64,000 nt of DNA from Acanthosepion lycidas (GCA_963932145.1 OZ010588.1:102406012-102470011), one strand, 5' to 3'; numbered from the stretch's first letter, positions 1 to 9,067 are shown. The notes: a model not told the origin generated them from the sequence alone. A program made the numbers and translations.

Positions 1-72
1 ATTATGACAATAAGGATGGCGTGTCAGACACGTGGCTGAACTAATCAGTGGATAACTTTCACATTATTCATA

Positions 73-153
73 TTAGGTTGGTGCAAAAAATAATGTCGTT
101 TTCTCACATATGTTACTATGTGAGAAAACGACATTATTTTTGCACCAACCTAA
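73..153. mobile_element. MADE1-like mariner MITE, copy 1 (81 bp)
   Basis: A nearly perfect inverted repeat. It opens with TTAGGTTGGTGCAAAA and closes with the reverse complement TTTTTGCACCAACCTAA. TA dinucleotides flank both sides (71-72 and 154-155), the target-site duplication expected of Tc1/mariner insertion. The arms contain AATGTCGTTTTCTCACATA and its complement around a central TGTTAC. No coding capacity. The terminal sequence and total length match what I know of MADE1, the 80-bp MITE of the Hsmar1 mariner. That family link is inferred from the ends only. Two further copies lie at 5,718 and 8,084. Confidence 0.88.
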
Positions 154-157
154 TATT

Positions 158-318
158 TTACCACGACGTCAATACTTCTGCGCCAAGTCTGTTTTGGTCG
201 GCCCACTCTTCGATTTCCTTGTGGATTCCAGTCAAGAGCCTGCCTGTTTGGTGACTCTAGAAGGAGGTTTGCGGAAAGTGTGCCAGATCCATCTCCATTT
301 ACGTTTCTTGATGTCTTA
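158..318 (-). pseudogene. LINE reverse-transcriptase C-terminal fragment, copy C
   Basis: Read on the minus strand, this stretch encodes a broken segment beginning DIKKRKWRWIWHTFRKP and continuing through RVTKQA, then stop codons, then a remnant resembling the GRPKxTW region. This is the C-terminal tail typical of RTE/Jockey-type non-LTR retrotransposons (K-W-x-W-I-G-H-T-L-R-K-P, then G-R-P-K-x-T-W-R-R). The same tail is present in better condition at 1,256-1,680 and 1,683-2,026. Internal stops and short length mark it as dead. The exact LINE clade is uncertain. Confidence 0.7.
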
Positions 319-347
319 AACAAGAACATAATTGCTTATATATATAT

Positions 348-440
348 AAGGTTACAGCAACTTCACGTTGATATAACAGTTCTCGAACAATCACTCTTTA
401 TGTTCACCAATATCCAGCCTTATCAGTACTGATCAGAGTT
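348..440 (+). pseudogene. Degraded 5S-rRNA-derived unit 1
   Basis: Sequence such as TTCACGTTGATATAACAGTT followed by CTCGAACAATCAC and CACCAATATCCAGC aligns by eye with the 5' and middle parts of metazoan 5S rRNA and of the better copy that follows at 454. The 3' part has lost most of the box C region. It ends in GTTGATGTGCGGGTGGT, which also separates the later units, so it looks like the first of three tandem 5S-like units. It is the most diverged of the three and could be over-interpreted. Confidence 0.45.
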
Positions 441-453
441 GATGTGCGGGTGG

Positions 454-568
454 TTATGGCCGTATAACGTTGAAATATTGGTTCGCGTACGATCACCAAT
501 GTTCAGCAAGGTCGACTTTGGTCAGTACATACATTAATGAGAGCCTGGGAATATCAGGTGAGGTAAGA
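454..568 (+). pseudogene. 5S-rRNA-derived unit 2
   Basis: About 115 bp with 5S rRNA landmarks in order: TATGGCCGTATAACGTTGAA (5S: GGCCATACCACGTTGAA), GTACGATCACC, TTCAGCAAGGTCG (5S: TTAAGCAACGTCG), GGTCAGTACA and GCCTGGGAATATCAGGTG. Length and order match a full 5S molecule, but many substitutions make it unlikely to yield functional 5S rRNA. It is followed by a GGATGTGCAGATGGT spacer shared with its neighbours. It may be a decayed 5S gene copy or the head of a 5S-derived SINE. Confidence 0.65.
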
Positions 569-588
569 TTGGATGTGCAGATGGTATG

Positions 589-775
589 GCTTACAACCAT
601 ATCACGTTGCAACACTAGTTCTTGTATGATCATCGAAGTTAAGCAACGTAGTGCCTGGTCAGGGCCTAGATGTGTGACTTGGGAATACCAGGTGTTGTAA
701 GCGTGGATGTGCGGGTGGTGTAACGAATACTGACTTGGAATTGAAAATCTGATAGCAGAATTTCAATAATAATCG
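589..775 (+). mobile_element. 5S-rRNA-derived unit 3 plus tRNA-like segment (chimeric SINE head)
   Basis: Positions 589-702 form the clearest 5S-like block: GCTTACAACCATATCACGTTG, ATGATCATCGAAGTTAAGCA, GCCTGGTCAGGGCCTAGATG and GACTTGGGAATACCAGGTG, ending TGTAAGC, which pairs with the 5' GCTTACA as in 5S helix I. The next 70 bp (TGTAACGAATACTGACTTGG to AATAATCGTGG) align by eye with the tRNA-like segment downstream of the 5S fragment at 60,859-61,020, which includes a recognisable B box there. The same 5S + tRNA order at both ends of the window supports a composite SINE family rather than a stray 5S gene. No target duplication was identified. Confidence 0.62.
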
Positions 776-1255
776 TGGCGCCTCTGTATTAAAAAGATCG
801 ACGAATAAATAAAAAAAAACACTTTTCCTCGGACCTCCTGACGATGAGCATAGGATATGACTTAAGGCAGGAACTAATTTTGGCGACTTGCCTTCACCCT
901 ATTTTCCTCCCGCACGCCAACACACACACACGTGCACTTTAGTATATTTGATGTCAGTGGTACTAAAGCATGGTATATTTCCTTACAAATTCTTTTAGGT
1001 GTTTTTCTTTCATATTTCAGATTTAATTTCCTTTATTTAAAATGCTTACGACTTATTTCTCAGCAAAACTATGCCTGTAAATATAAAACCGGGCTTCTCC
1101 TTTGTCTTTCGCAGAATGGAAAAATTATCCCATGTATCGTGTTTCGATTATCATTTTCGTTAGTACGAACAAAAACTGGGAAATTTCCGATGCACGCCCA
1201 CAAGAGACTAATAGATGTAATAACAGCATGGCAAAACACCCGTATCTTGTTTCTA
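776..1255. other. Unassigned AT-rich spacer
   Basis: No recognisable protein similarity, RNA gene or tandem structure. It includes a short (CA)n patch near 920. A long plus-strand open frame crosses from here into the minus-strand LINE remnants and is a shadow of them. Confidence 0.5.
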
Positions 1256-1680
1256 CTATTTTGTATGCCTCTTGATTCCTTGGGTAACATAGGGCCACAA
1301 CAACACCTCTCCAACGGACACGGTTCCGGGCGATCCTCTTCAGTTCGGACGATGTCTGTCTTCACCTCTGCGTCAATACTTCTACGCCAAGTTTATTTTG
1401 GTCGACCCACTTTTTGCTTCCCTTGTGGATTCCAGTCAAGGGCCTGCCTGCCTGGTGACACTAGAAGCAGGTTTGCGGAGTGTGTGGCCGATCCATCCCT
1501 ATTTCCGTTTCTTGATGTCAATCTCGATCGGGGCTTGTCTAGTCTTGTCCCACAGTTGGTCGTTGGAGACGGCTTCCGGCCACCTGAGATTCAGGATATT
1601 CCTGAGACATCGGTTGGTAAATGTCTGAAGTTTGTGGATGTTGGTCTTCGTTACCTGCCAGGTTTCTGAGCCGTAATTGT
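1256..1680 (-). pseudogene. LINE reverse-transcriptase C-terminal fragment, copy A
   Basis: Minus-strand reading, across frameshifts, gives the conserved end of an RTE/Jockey-like ORF2: a Y-G-S-E-T-W-like start near 1,680, HKLQTFTNRCLRNILNL, a region equivalent to R-W-P-E-A-V-S-N-D-Q-L-W-D-K, then IDIKKRK, GWIGHTLRKPASSVTRQA near 1,440-1,490, and finally a V-A-L-C-x-x-G-I-K-R-H motif near 1,265. This is the zone downstream of the catalytic reverse-transcriptase core. No catalytic motif (Y-x-D-D) is present, so this is a 5'-truncated dead copy, as is usual for LINEs. Copy B follows in the same orientation, with the shared TGCCTCTTGATTCCTTGGG segment displaced by exactly 420 bp. Confidence 0.75.
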
Positions 1681-1682
1681 GT

Positions 1683-2026
1683 TATGCCTCTTGATTCCTT
1701 GGGGAACATAGGGCTGCAACAAAACCCCTCCAACGGACGCGGTTTCAGGCGATCCTTTTCAGTTCGGCCCAGATCAGGCCGGCTACCTTCACTTCTGCGT
1801 CAACACTTCTGCGCCAAGTCTCTTTTGGTCGACCCACTTCTCTCTTCCCTTGTGTATTTAAATCAAAGGCTTGCGGAGTGTGTCGCCGATCCATCCCCAT
1901 TGACTTGTCACAATCTGAAAAGTCGGTCTCAACTCGGACATCATCTCTACTAACGACCAAGATATTTCCCCCAGTGATGCCTTCAGCTCTAAATCTCTCT
2001 TGCTTTAACCGTCTTTCTGCTATCAC
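1683..2026 (-). pseudogene. LINE reverse-transcriptase C-terminal fragment, copy B
   Basis: A second truncated tail of the same LINE family on the minus strand. An open stretch from 2,026 to 1,745 ends with GKREVGRPKETWRRSVDAEV and an L-I-W-A-E-L-K-R-I-A motif, the conserved G-R-P-K-x-T-W-R-R tail of these retrotransposons. A frame change then leads to V-A-A-L-C-S-P-R-N-Q-E-A near 1,690, its usual C-terminus. It joins copy A head to tail at about 1,682, so either two copies integrated in tandem or one tail was duplicated locally. Confidence 0.75.
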
Positions 2027-2690
2027 TCTGATTACTGATTCACAGCTTCCAATTCTATGTCCATCTCCACACTTCTACCGGCGGAAACGAACGGCTCAGG
2101 ACTGACAATTCAACTTTTTACTGTGCTTACATAAGCGTTCGACTTGAAATTTTGCACTTCCGGTCAAGTAGTACTTGGCCCCGAAAGAATATATTTATTT
2201 TCATTTATTGATTTCATTTGTTTTTGTTTACTCAATTTCTTTTCTACTACTTCTGGGCAGCGAATGATTGGTTTAAAGCTCGTTTTAGGCTTTACTGTTG
2301 GTCATAAAAACAGACCCTTCAGTCTCAGATAAAAACATTCGTAGCCCAGTTTACTCCCAGTGTTGTCAAAGCCATGACCAGGTTCTACTGTGTCACAAGT
2401 CTTAACATACGTGTATTTTAGAGGTAACTATAATGCCTCACGAGAATCTATAAATCTATTTTTAACATTTGATAATAGCTTTGCAAGCAAAAATTCGGAC
2501 TACCTATGGGTTCTCATTTCTGTACTATTTTAGCATGCCTCGTTTTAGAATTTTTACAATCGAATTCATTTCAAAGTATGAAAAGCTATGAATTATTTTC
2601 CGCCGTATAATCCCTTTCTCACAGATGAAATGTTTGAGAGCTTATCACTGCTCTGTTGTTTCTTCTATGGCAAGTTTTCTGACGACTATA
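2027..2690. other. Unassigned spacer
   Basis: No family recognised, no tandem structure seen, only short chance open frames. Confidence 0.5.
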
Positions 2691-2925
2691 TTCGTTCGAC
2701 CCACCATTCATGACCTTTACAACTGAGACCCGCCATGAGACGTACACGAGTGTGAATCATCCTAATTCTCTTGTTATTCCATTAGTAGGAAGTAAGTTCC
2801 ATTCGGACAGCTTCTCCCCTATAACTAATGCCTTATGGAACAGACTCGCGACGAGAAATTTTCACAATCACTGCAATCTTGACTTTTCCATGTCTAGAGT
2901 TAACCGTTATTTCCCGGCATAAGAC
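2691..2925 (+). pseudogene. LINE ORF2 C-terminal fragment (second family)
   Basis: A plus-strand open stretch of 70 codons ends in a stop and carries ETRHETYTSVNHPNSLVIPL followed by SFSPITNALWNRLATRNF and MSRVNRYFPA. The order (H-P-x-x-L-x-I-P, then S-F-x-P-x-T-x-x-L-W-N-R-L, then F/M-S-R-V-N-R-Y-L) is the familiar C-terminus of Jockey/CR1-like reverse-transcriptase ORFs. The reading continues upstream past the ATG (R-P-T-I-H-D-L-Y-N). Only the tail survives, which is consistent with 5' truncation on insertion. It differs from the 1,256-2,026 family. Confidence 0.55.
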
Positions 2926-3635
2926 CATGAACTTCACTTCTTGCCCTTTCTTACGCACGCACAACTCCAAACAGAAACCCTTTAACTTGAGTGGCTTTTG
3001 AGACTTGTATTGGTGGAAAATTAGTATAAGAACTATCAATATATAGATTACCTCCTAGTAATATATCCGCAAAATACTAAATTACTAGATTGTATGAGTA
3101 AGCCAAACAACATCGAACGTATCATTAAATTATATACTAAAACGGAACACGCGAACTTTTATTGGTATTTTGTTATGTTAGTAAGGCATTGTTTTGTTTT
3201 TTTTACATTTAACGTCTACCGTAATTAAACAAATAAAACACATCTATATTTTCCCGCCACAATAAAATATAAAATATGGAATAACTGAAGTTTTTTTTGT
3301 GGGGGGGGGGTTGCTTTTAATCTCTTCGTATGTCTAATTTTGAGTATGTTATTGAAAAATAAAATTAAATTGATTTTTTTTTTTTTTTTCAAAATTCTCA
3401 TCTCTCCTTGTTATGCCAATACCAAAAGAAAAACTTACAAAATCAACAAAACCAACAAACAAGAAAATGTACGTATAATCAACAGGAGAAAAACTTGGTT
3501 ATTCGTAAAACAGCGTGAGTCAAATGTATGTATGGATTTTACAGGGTTTTTGTTTTGTTTTGTGTGTGTGTTATTTTTGTTTTTTGTTTTTTTTGTTGTT
3601 TTTTGTTGTTTTTTTACATTTTATTACATTTCCAT
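2926..3635. other. Unassigned AT-rich and homopolymer-rich spacer
   Basis: Contains a G10 run at 3,301-3,310, a T15 run near 3,376 and a TTTTG/TTTG-rich tract at 3,545-3,615. The open frames here are low-complexity artefacts. Confidence 0.6.
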
Positions 3636-4010
3636 TTATTCCATTTGTCTAACACTTTTCAATCTTGTAAGGTGCTCGCCATGTCTTCTTTCAATCTTAC
3701 AACATTTATTGAACCTCCCCAGAACACCGTGACACATAGTACAACACAATTTCCGATCCGTATCAATGTCAATAAACGCTTCCAACTCCTTTAATTTGTC
3801 TACTGTGTGAGCATTTCTCTCATAAACATGATTCTTTACTACGACCCCACCCACCAAAGAAAAGAATTTCATTGGTGTTAAGCCGGCTGAACATGGTGGC
3901 CATTCAATGTCATAAGGAGGTTTGCTCAAGGTAGTTCTTACTGCCAAAGCATAATGAGGAGATGCCACCATCTTGTTGAAAAAATAGTTTGGCGAAGTTT
4001 GCTTTCGTTC
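3636..4010 (-). pseudogene. Tc1/mariner (IS630)-superfamily transposase C-terminal relic
   Basis: A 111-codon open minus-strand stretch contains SPHYALAVRTTLSKPPYDIE, then a W-P-P-C-S-A-G-L-T-P-M-K-F-F block, VVVKNHVYERNAHTVDKLKE, and C-terminal RRHGEHLTRL. This matches the end of DDE transposases of the W-P-P-x-S-P-D-L-T-P-x-D-F-F type followed by K-x-x-V-Y and a terminal G-G-H-x-E-H-L. Just upstream, near 3,970-3,985, the nucleotides encode Q-Q-D-G in the adjacent frame, where the second catalytic aspartate normally sits before A-x-P-H-Y. A single extra base therefore breaks the frame at this motif. The Asp expected in S-P-D-L is Gly here, and the one in P-x-D-F-F is Lys. No terminal inverted repeats were found. 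Confidence 0.72.
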
Positions 4011-4530
4011 TGAATTGTGGCACTACCAGGTAAAAAATAAAAAATCACGTCAGTATATAAATAATTAAATAAATATATACCTACTTTTGGAGCACTCTCT
4101 ATATCTCGACTTCAGTCATTTACCCTCACCTCTGTAATATAATATAGTTTCTTTGTGCCTCTTCTCACATAAACATTTTCAAATTTGTTCTAATGAGCTT
4201 TTCTCCTTGGTAACTCGACTTTGCGAATTTAAGTGTAGTAATAGATTGGTAGTTATGTCTCATCATTTTACTGTTGAAATTTCTCTAGATGTAACCGTAA
4301 GTTTTATGCTAATAGATTCTTCCCTCGCACATCTCAACGGTGGAACCCTCTTACGGACCTTGACTTTCCGATCTTTAAAAATGTAAATTCATCGTCAATC
4401 GAAATATTTCTATCTTTTCGGTCCCAGTTGTTTTATTGTGTTTTCTCCTAACTAACATTTTCTCATTTTATTTTGCTCTGAGTAAATTCTCGCATCATAG
4501 TAGCATTATCAATTCGTTTGGCGTTGAAAT
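4011..4530. other. Unassigned AT-rich spacer
   Basis: No recognisable feature. It may include the N-terminal remainder of the adjacent transposase relic, but I could not follow the frame. Confidence 0.45.
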
Positions 4531-4531
4531 G

Positions 4532-4614
<83 letters not shown>
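4531..4614. repeat. (AT)n microsatellite, about 42 units
   Basis: Uninterrupted alternating AT for about 84 bp. Translated Y-I-Y-I runs across it are artefacts. Confidence 0.97.
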
Positions 4615-4617
<3 letters not shown>

Positions 4618-4857
4618 CAGAATGGAAAAAATAATCACAAACAGTTCAAAACGGTTAACAATTTAATCACTGTAAAACAGAGCGTTGATTGGACAACGGA
4701 AGCAGTAGTCTGCCGAATAGAATCCAAATAATGCTCTCGAAATACAATGGCTAACATGTAGGTATAATATAGGAAAAATAATTCACGATCATTAAACAAA
4801 ATTTTTGTGCGCACCGAAAATCTCGTAACCACAATTTTCACCTGGATAACATTGTTT

Positions 4858-4858
<1 letters not shown>

Positions 4859-4902
<44 letters not shown>
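4859..4902. repeat. (AT)n microsatellite, about 21 units
   Basis: Uninterrupted AT alternation. The preceding interval 4,615-4,858 is unassigned single-copy-looking sequence. Confidence 0.97.
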
Positions 4903-4906
<4 letters not shown>

Positions 4907-5034
4907 ACACAAACGAGAGATGAATTTAAAATGCTATTATATTTGAGTTACTGCGATTAACACAAGGCCAAGGTTATATCAATTAATTCTTTGTTAAAAG
5001 TAAATTACTGCCGAAATTAAATAAAAGTTGTAAT

Positions 5035-5470
5035 TAGATAACATCTAATTTCATTAACGATATAGTCAAATCTAATTTGTATAAGCTACAGTTAAAATCT
5101 AATTTCGATAACGATACAAATTTTTTAACTATTCAGTTAAAATCTAATTTCGATTACGAAAGAGTTAAAATCAAATTTTTATAACGTCAATTAAAATCTA
5201 ATTTCGATAACGATAGAGTTAAAATCAAATTTTTGTTACGTACAGTTAAAATCTAATTTCTATAACGATACAGTTTAATTTAATTTGAATAACGATACAG
5301 TTAAAATGTTATTAATCTAACGATTCAGTTAAAATCTAATTTCCATAAAGATATAGTTAAAATCTAATTTGTGTAACGATAGCGTTAAAATCTAACTAGT
5401 ATAACGATAAATCTATTTTTCTATAATCATACAGTTCAAATCTAATTACTATAACGATACAGTAAAACTA
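5035..5470. repeat. AT-rich minisatellite, period about 28-31 bp, about 14 copies
   Basis: A core of CAGTTAAAATCTAATTT followed by a variable two to three bases and ATAACGATA recurs from about 5,035 to 5,465 with frequent small substitutions and indels, for example at 5,091, 5,205, 5,244 and 5,329. The degree of divergence suggests an old array that is no longer homogenised. No coding potential. Confidence 0.85.
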
Positions 5471-5572
5471 ATAACCAAGAATTCATACATTTAACACGTA
5501 TCACGTTTCATCTCGGCAACGTGCTATTTGTTTATTATGAAATAAAATTAGTTTTCTGACGACGCCGACCCA

Positions 5573-5954
<382 letters not shown>

Positions 5955-6013
5955 CACACGTATGTTTATATCTAAATTATTAAGCATGTATTTTAATCTG
6001 ACATTATTACTAC

Positions 6014-6139
6014 TGTCAACGTTATTATCGTGGATACTCGTATTTGAAATAGACGCCTCATTTTTATTTTTTAACTGAAAAAATAAAAATGGGGCGTCTA
6101 TTTCAAATAGGAGTATCCAATACGAGTAATGACGTTTGA
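6014..6139. repeat. Imperfect inverted repeat (hairpin), about 120 bp
   Basis: The left arm GGATACTCGTATTTGAAATA (6,032 on) continues through GACGCCTCATTTTTATTTTT. The right arm, ending at 6,118, is its reverse complement with a few mismatches, leaving a loop of about 4 bases at 6,073-6,076. Weaker pairing extends outward to ACGTTATTA on the left and TAATGACGT on the right. Length and structure suggest a foldback MITE or a hairpin at a retroelement edge. No clear target duplication was found. Confidence 0.75.
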
Positions 6140-6410
6140 AGTAATATATTGCTATGGTAATTTACCCACGCCCACATGGACTTTCCCAGCTATAAATAGG
6201 AGCAGGTAATGCCTTTTTGGAGGATGAAGTTTCCAGCAGTCAGATCTGCCGGTCGGACCGAATAATCTTGCTGTAACACTCTCGTTTGTATATGTTTGTA
6301 TTACTGTTTCTGTTAATATATTTTTTTTAAACTCAGTTCCTCTTTTGTGTCTTTATTTCTGGCCCTAACAACGCCACAACATATATATAGGTATACATAC
6401 CACCCACTCA
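6140..6410 (+). other. Possible LTR-like remnant with TATA box
   Basis: A TATAAATAG box at 6,191-6,199 is followed by a leader-like GC-richer segment (6,230-6,275), a T-rich tract near 6,320 and CTTTATTTCTGGCCCTAACA near 6,350. TATA box, then transcribed segment, then T-rich 3' end is the layout of a retroelement LTR. No second LTR, primer-binding site or gag/pol sequence is nearby, so at most this is a solo or partial LTR. It could equally be an orphan promoter-like AT-rich segment. Confidence 0.28.
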
Positions 6411-6420
6411 CACCCATTTA

Positions 6421-6476
<56 letters not shown>
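6421..6476. repeat. (CT)n(AT)n compound microsatellite
   Basis: About 10 CT units followed by about 18 AT units. Same CT-to-AT junction type as at 5,897. Confidence 0.95.
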
Positions 6477-6480
<4 letters not shown>

Positions 6481-6578
6481 ATATTATATTATATTATAAA
6501 ATATAAGCTAAAGCTTAAAGTATCAAATAAACTGAAGGCTTAATGTAAATGTCGACAGAGCTTAAATATAAAATACTA

Positions 6579-7723
6579 TTAGGTTGTTCAGAAAATAATA
6601 GTTTCTGTAGCTTCCGTTCTGTAACATATCGGTCGGGCATTTGCCGCGCAAAGAGACGGGATCTTTTCTCTTGATTAGTGCTGGAAACATATGCTGACAA
6701 TTTCTGATGCATTTGATTCATTCATCGGAAATACTTCTCCGCTTTCACTCGGATTCAGAAAGCTGTGATGAATCAATGCAGCTTTAGACAGCTATCGCCC
6801 CGTTCACACTTCTCTCCAGTCTTTTGTACAAGAGTAGAGCTTTATCCTTTGTTTCTTGTTTAGGATTCAGTTTCTGATTACTTCTAAAGTCTTCTCTTTC
6901 ACTCCCAGTAACCCCTCGCGACTGAGTGGCGTTATTGCCTTTCTTAGAGTGAATTGATTTAAAAAAAAAAATGGCCACAAAACATTGACCAGGACTTTTG
7001 CTGGAATTTTGGATTGCTTCCTTTCGATTCAGCCATTGTCTTGAATGTCGACAATTATCGTCTGGGATCTACTTCCAAACACATGTGACAAAGTGATCGA
7101 GAAATGTGTCATTTCTGCTGCTTAGAAGAAGAGTCAAACAGTCTTCATAATGACAATACTATGCCCTCTCATTCAATTCGTGTGCTACCGATTTCTTCAA
7201 ATTCTTGGAATTTCCAATTCTGAAAAATATTCATAAATAGATCTAATACTTGAACCTAGCTCGCTTGTAAGCTCCCGAATAGTAGCGCGAAGATTTGTCT
7301 TGACTAATTTTTTTTTTCCCCATCTTCAACGGGAGGCTGACGTCTATGACCTTTCTTATCTTCAAGGCTGGTTTCACCAAAACGAAACTACTGAAATCAA
7401 TGTTGCGCTGAGCATTCTCCCAAAACATTATTAATGTTCCGAACTGTCTAAGCTACATTACGACCAAGATTATATTCATGAAAGAAAATTTGACGAAATT
7501 CTTTTCTTTTTTTTTTTTGTTTTTTTTTTTTTTTGACATTTTAGTTAATAAGTCCGAAAAGATATATGTATTCAGTAAGTGAAAGAAGAGAATATTTCGA
7601 CTAAAAGGATATGAAATAATCTCTAAATAATATATAATTTTAAAATTTTGCATGACTTTTTACATTTAAAAATAGGTTAAAATATACAATGACAAAATCT
7701 GCATTCTTTTATGAACAACCTAA
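6579..7723 (-). mobile_element. Relic mariner element with both ends (1,145 bp)
   Basis: The left end TTAGGTTGTTCAGAAAATAA and the right end, ...TTTTATGAACAACCTAA, are imperfect inverted repeats flanked by TA (6,577-6,578 and 7,724-7,725). Between them the minus strand carries a mariner transposase broken by frameshifts. A GETSLEDKKGHRR block lies near 7,350, then a helix-turn-helix stretch with A-T-I-R-E-L-T-S-E-L-G-S-S near 7,250. F-V-T-C near 7,090 stands where V-T-G-D-E-K-W is expected, so the first catalytic Asp is lost. QWLNRKEA follows near 7,030, IHHSFLNPSES near 6,755, and MNQMHQKLSA then LQKL at 6,600-6,720. The usual C-terminal P-Y-S-P-D-L region is missing: LQKL runs straight into the terminal repeat. 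About 195 bp (6,785-6,980) is additional relative to the family. Confidence 0.82.
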
Positions 7724-8083
7724 TAATAATATTAATGCAATACCATAATAATTAAATTCATTTCGTATTTTGCTTTAATAAAGTCCATATTGGACGAAAC
7801 GCGTCAGCAATTACTAGTTTTCCTATTGTCATTTTTATTCAATAATAATAATAGTAATACAATACTATAACAATAATATTAACACAATAATATAATAATA
7901 TTAATACAATATTATAATAATATTATTAACACAATACTCTAATCATAATATTAACATAATAGTATAATAATATAGATAAAATACTATAATAAAAATATTA
8001 ACACAATACTATAATAATAATATCAATACAATACTATACTAATGTTAATACAATACTATAATAATAATATTAATATAATAATA
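7724..8083. repeat. AT-rich minisatellite, period about 26 bp
   Basis: Degenerate repeats of AATATTAACACAATACTATA interspersed with ATAATA triplets from about 7,840 to 8,083. The first 110 bases are AT-rich single-copy sequence that includes GGACGAAACGCGTCAGCA near 7,792. MITE copy 3 is inserted at the right end. Confidence 0.75.
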
Positions 8084-8184
8084 TTAGGTTGGTGCAAAAG
8101 TAATGACGTAATAATGTCGTTTTTGACGTATTTTTTAACGTCAAAAAACGACATTATTACGTCATTATTTTTGCACCAACCTAA
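8084..8184. mobile_element. MADE1-like mariner MITE, copy 3 (101 bp)
   Basis: Begins TTAGGTTGGTGCAAAAGTAA and ends ATTTTTGCACCAACCTAA, flanked by TA at 8,082-8,083 and 8,185-8,186. The inner arms (TGACGTAATAATGTCGTTTT and complement) are longer than in copies 1 and 2, with TGACGTATTTTTTAACGTCA at the centre. The outermost 20 bases are the closest of the three to the MADE1/Hsmar1 end. Confidence 0.88.
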
Positions 8185-8267
8185 TATTAAGATAGTGAGT
8201 TATCAAATTCCGCTACAATTGATAGGGTACCAAATGAAATAAGCTACATCTGTCTATATTTCGGAGA

Positions 8268-8400
8268 TGAGGTACTGTAACTATTTACACTATTCACATC
8301 CTTCGAACTGTTGTCTTCATCTTTATTGCCATATTCACGGCGTTTCGGCCGTCGTACGTTCCTCCGGCCTTCTTCAGGTGATATTTTTCGGAATTTTGAA
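8268..8400. repeat. Interspersed repeat fragment also present at 63,480-63,570
   Basis: A segment with TCATCTTTATTGCCATATTC followed by ACGGCGTTTCGGCCG and CCTTCTTCAGGTGATA shares TTGCCATATT and CGTTTCGG, in the same order and spacing, with the 3' part of the tRNA-headed SINE near 63,490-63,535. I read it as a 3' portion of a SINE or LINE tail. The family name is not established here. Confidence 0.55.
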
Positions 8401-8635
8401 TCGAACAATTTATTAAGTCCACGTACCATGCTTTTTTCTTTTTTTTTTTTTTTAGTTAATTCAGTTAATTACACCTGTTACATCAATTCTCCAATGTTTT
8501 GTTCCGCTTATTGTGGTCAAGAATTGATCTCACAACTCACAAGTTACTTCTGGATCAATCAACCAACGCTTTTATCCACTGAGTCTTTGGGTGGATTTTG
8601 GTGGACTTATAAACCTAATGTCTCAGTAATGCCAT

Positions 8636-8905
8636 TAGGTCGTAACACGAGGGGAAATAGATAAATCAGGCATGGCAGACCATATATGAAGAAAAAAGGG
8701 AAATCACTACCCTCTGTGGGATGAATTTGAAATACTAGACAGAATATCATTGAAAAATACGAAAACGAATCAGAGCATATGCTAGGCTATAAGAATCTCC
8801 TAAGCCAACCAAGCATAGACATGAATACAACACGTGTAAACAGAGAGCAAGAGAAAAACAACAATGACAAATAATTGTAATATGAGCTCTCCTAAAAAAA
8901 TTGTA
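8636..8905 (-). repeat. Interspersed repeat R1, inverted relative to 63,722-64,000
   Basis: Reverse-complementing this stretch aligns it with 63,722-64,000. Shared blocks in order are GAGCTCATATT, TTTTTCTCT/TTGCTTTTCTCTGGC, GGTTGGCTTAGGAGATT versus GGTCAGCTCAGGAGATT, CCCACAGAGGG(T/C)(A/G)GTGATTTCCC, TTCATATATGGTC versus CTCCATATATAGTC, and CCCTCGTGTTAC. Identity by eye is roughly 70 percent with small indels. No coding signature, no terminal repeats, so unclassified. Confidence 0.72.
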
Positions 8906-9002
8906 CCAAAAATTCAACTTCTCAAATAAACAAAAGTGAGTAAGTGATGTCTTTTGAAGAATAAATTTATGCAAATTAGTATTTAAATTATTTTGGTCTG
9001 AG

Positions 9003-9067
9003 ATGTGTTAATTTTTGTTAAAGTGCAAATTAGTATTTAATTTGCACTTTAACAAAAATTAACACAT
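9003..9067. repeat. Perfect 30-bp inverted repeat with 5-bp loop
   Basis: The left arm 9,003-9,032 (starts ATGTGTTAATTTTTGTTAAA) and right arm 9,038-9,067 are exact reverse complements around GTATT. A partial extra copy of the inner arm (CAAATTAGTATTTAAATT) lies at 8,973-8,990. Perfect pairing over 30 bases in AT-rich sequence implies a recent event or a foldback structure. Confidence 0.93.

Noticed and set aside
589..702. Functional 5S rRNA gene
   Set aside because: Too many substitutions and a missing terminal T-run; the fusion to a tRNA-like segment fits a SINE or pseudogene better.
932..1669. 245-residue plus-strand open frame
   Set aside because: The second half overlaps the minus-strand LINE tail, which has recognisable motifs; the plus frame shows none.
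3340..3732. 130-residue F/V/L-rich plus-strand frame as a membrane protein
   Set aside because: It consists of homopolymer T and TTTG tracts and runs into the minus-strand transposase relic.
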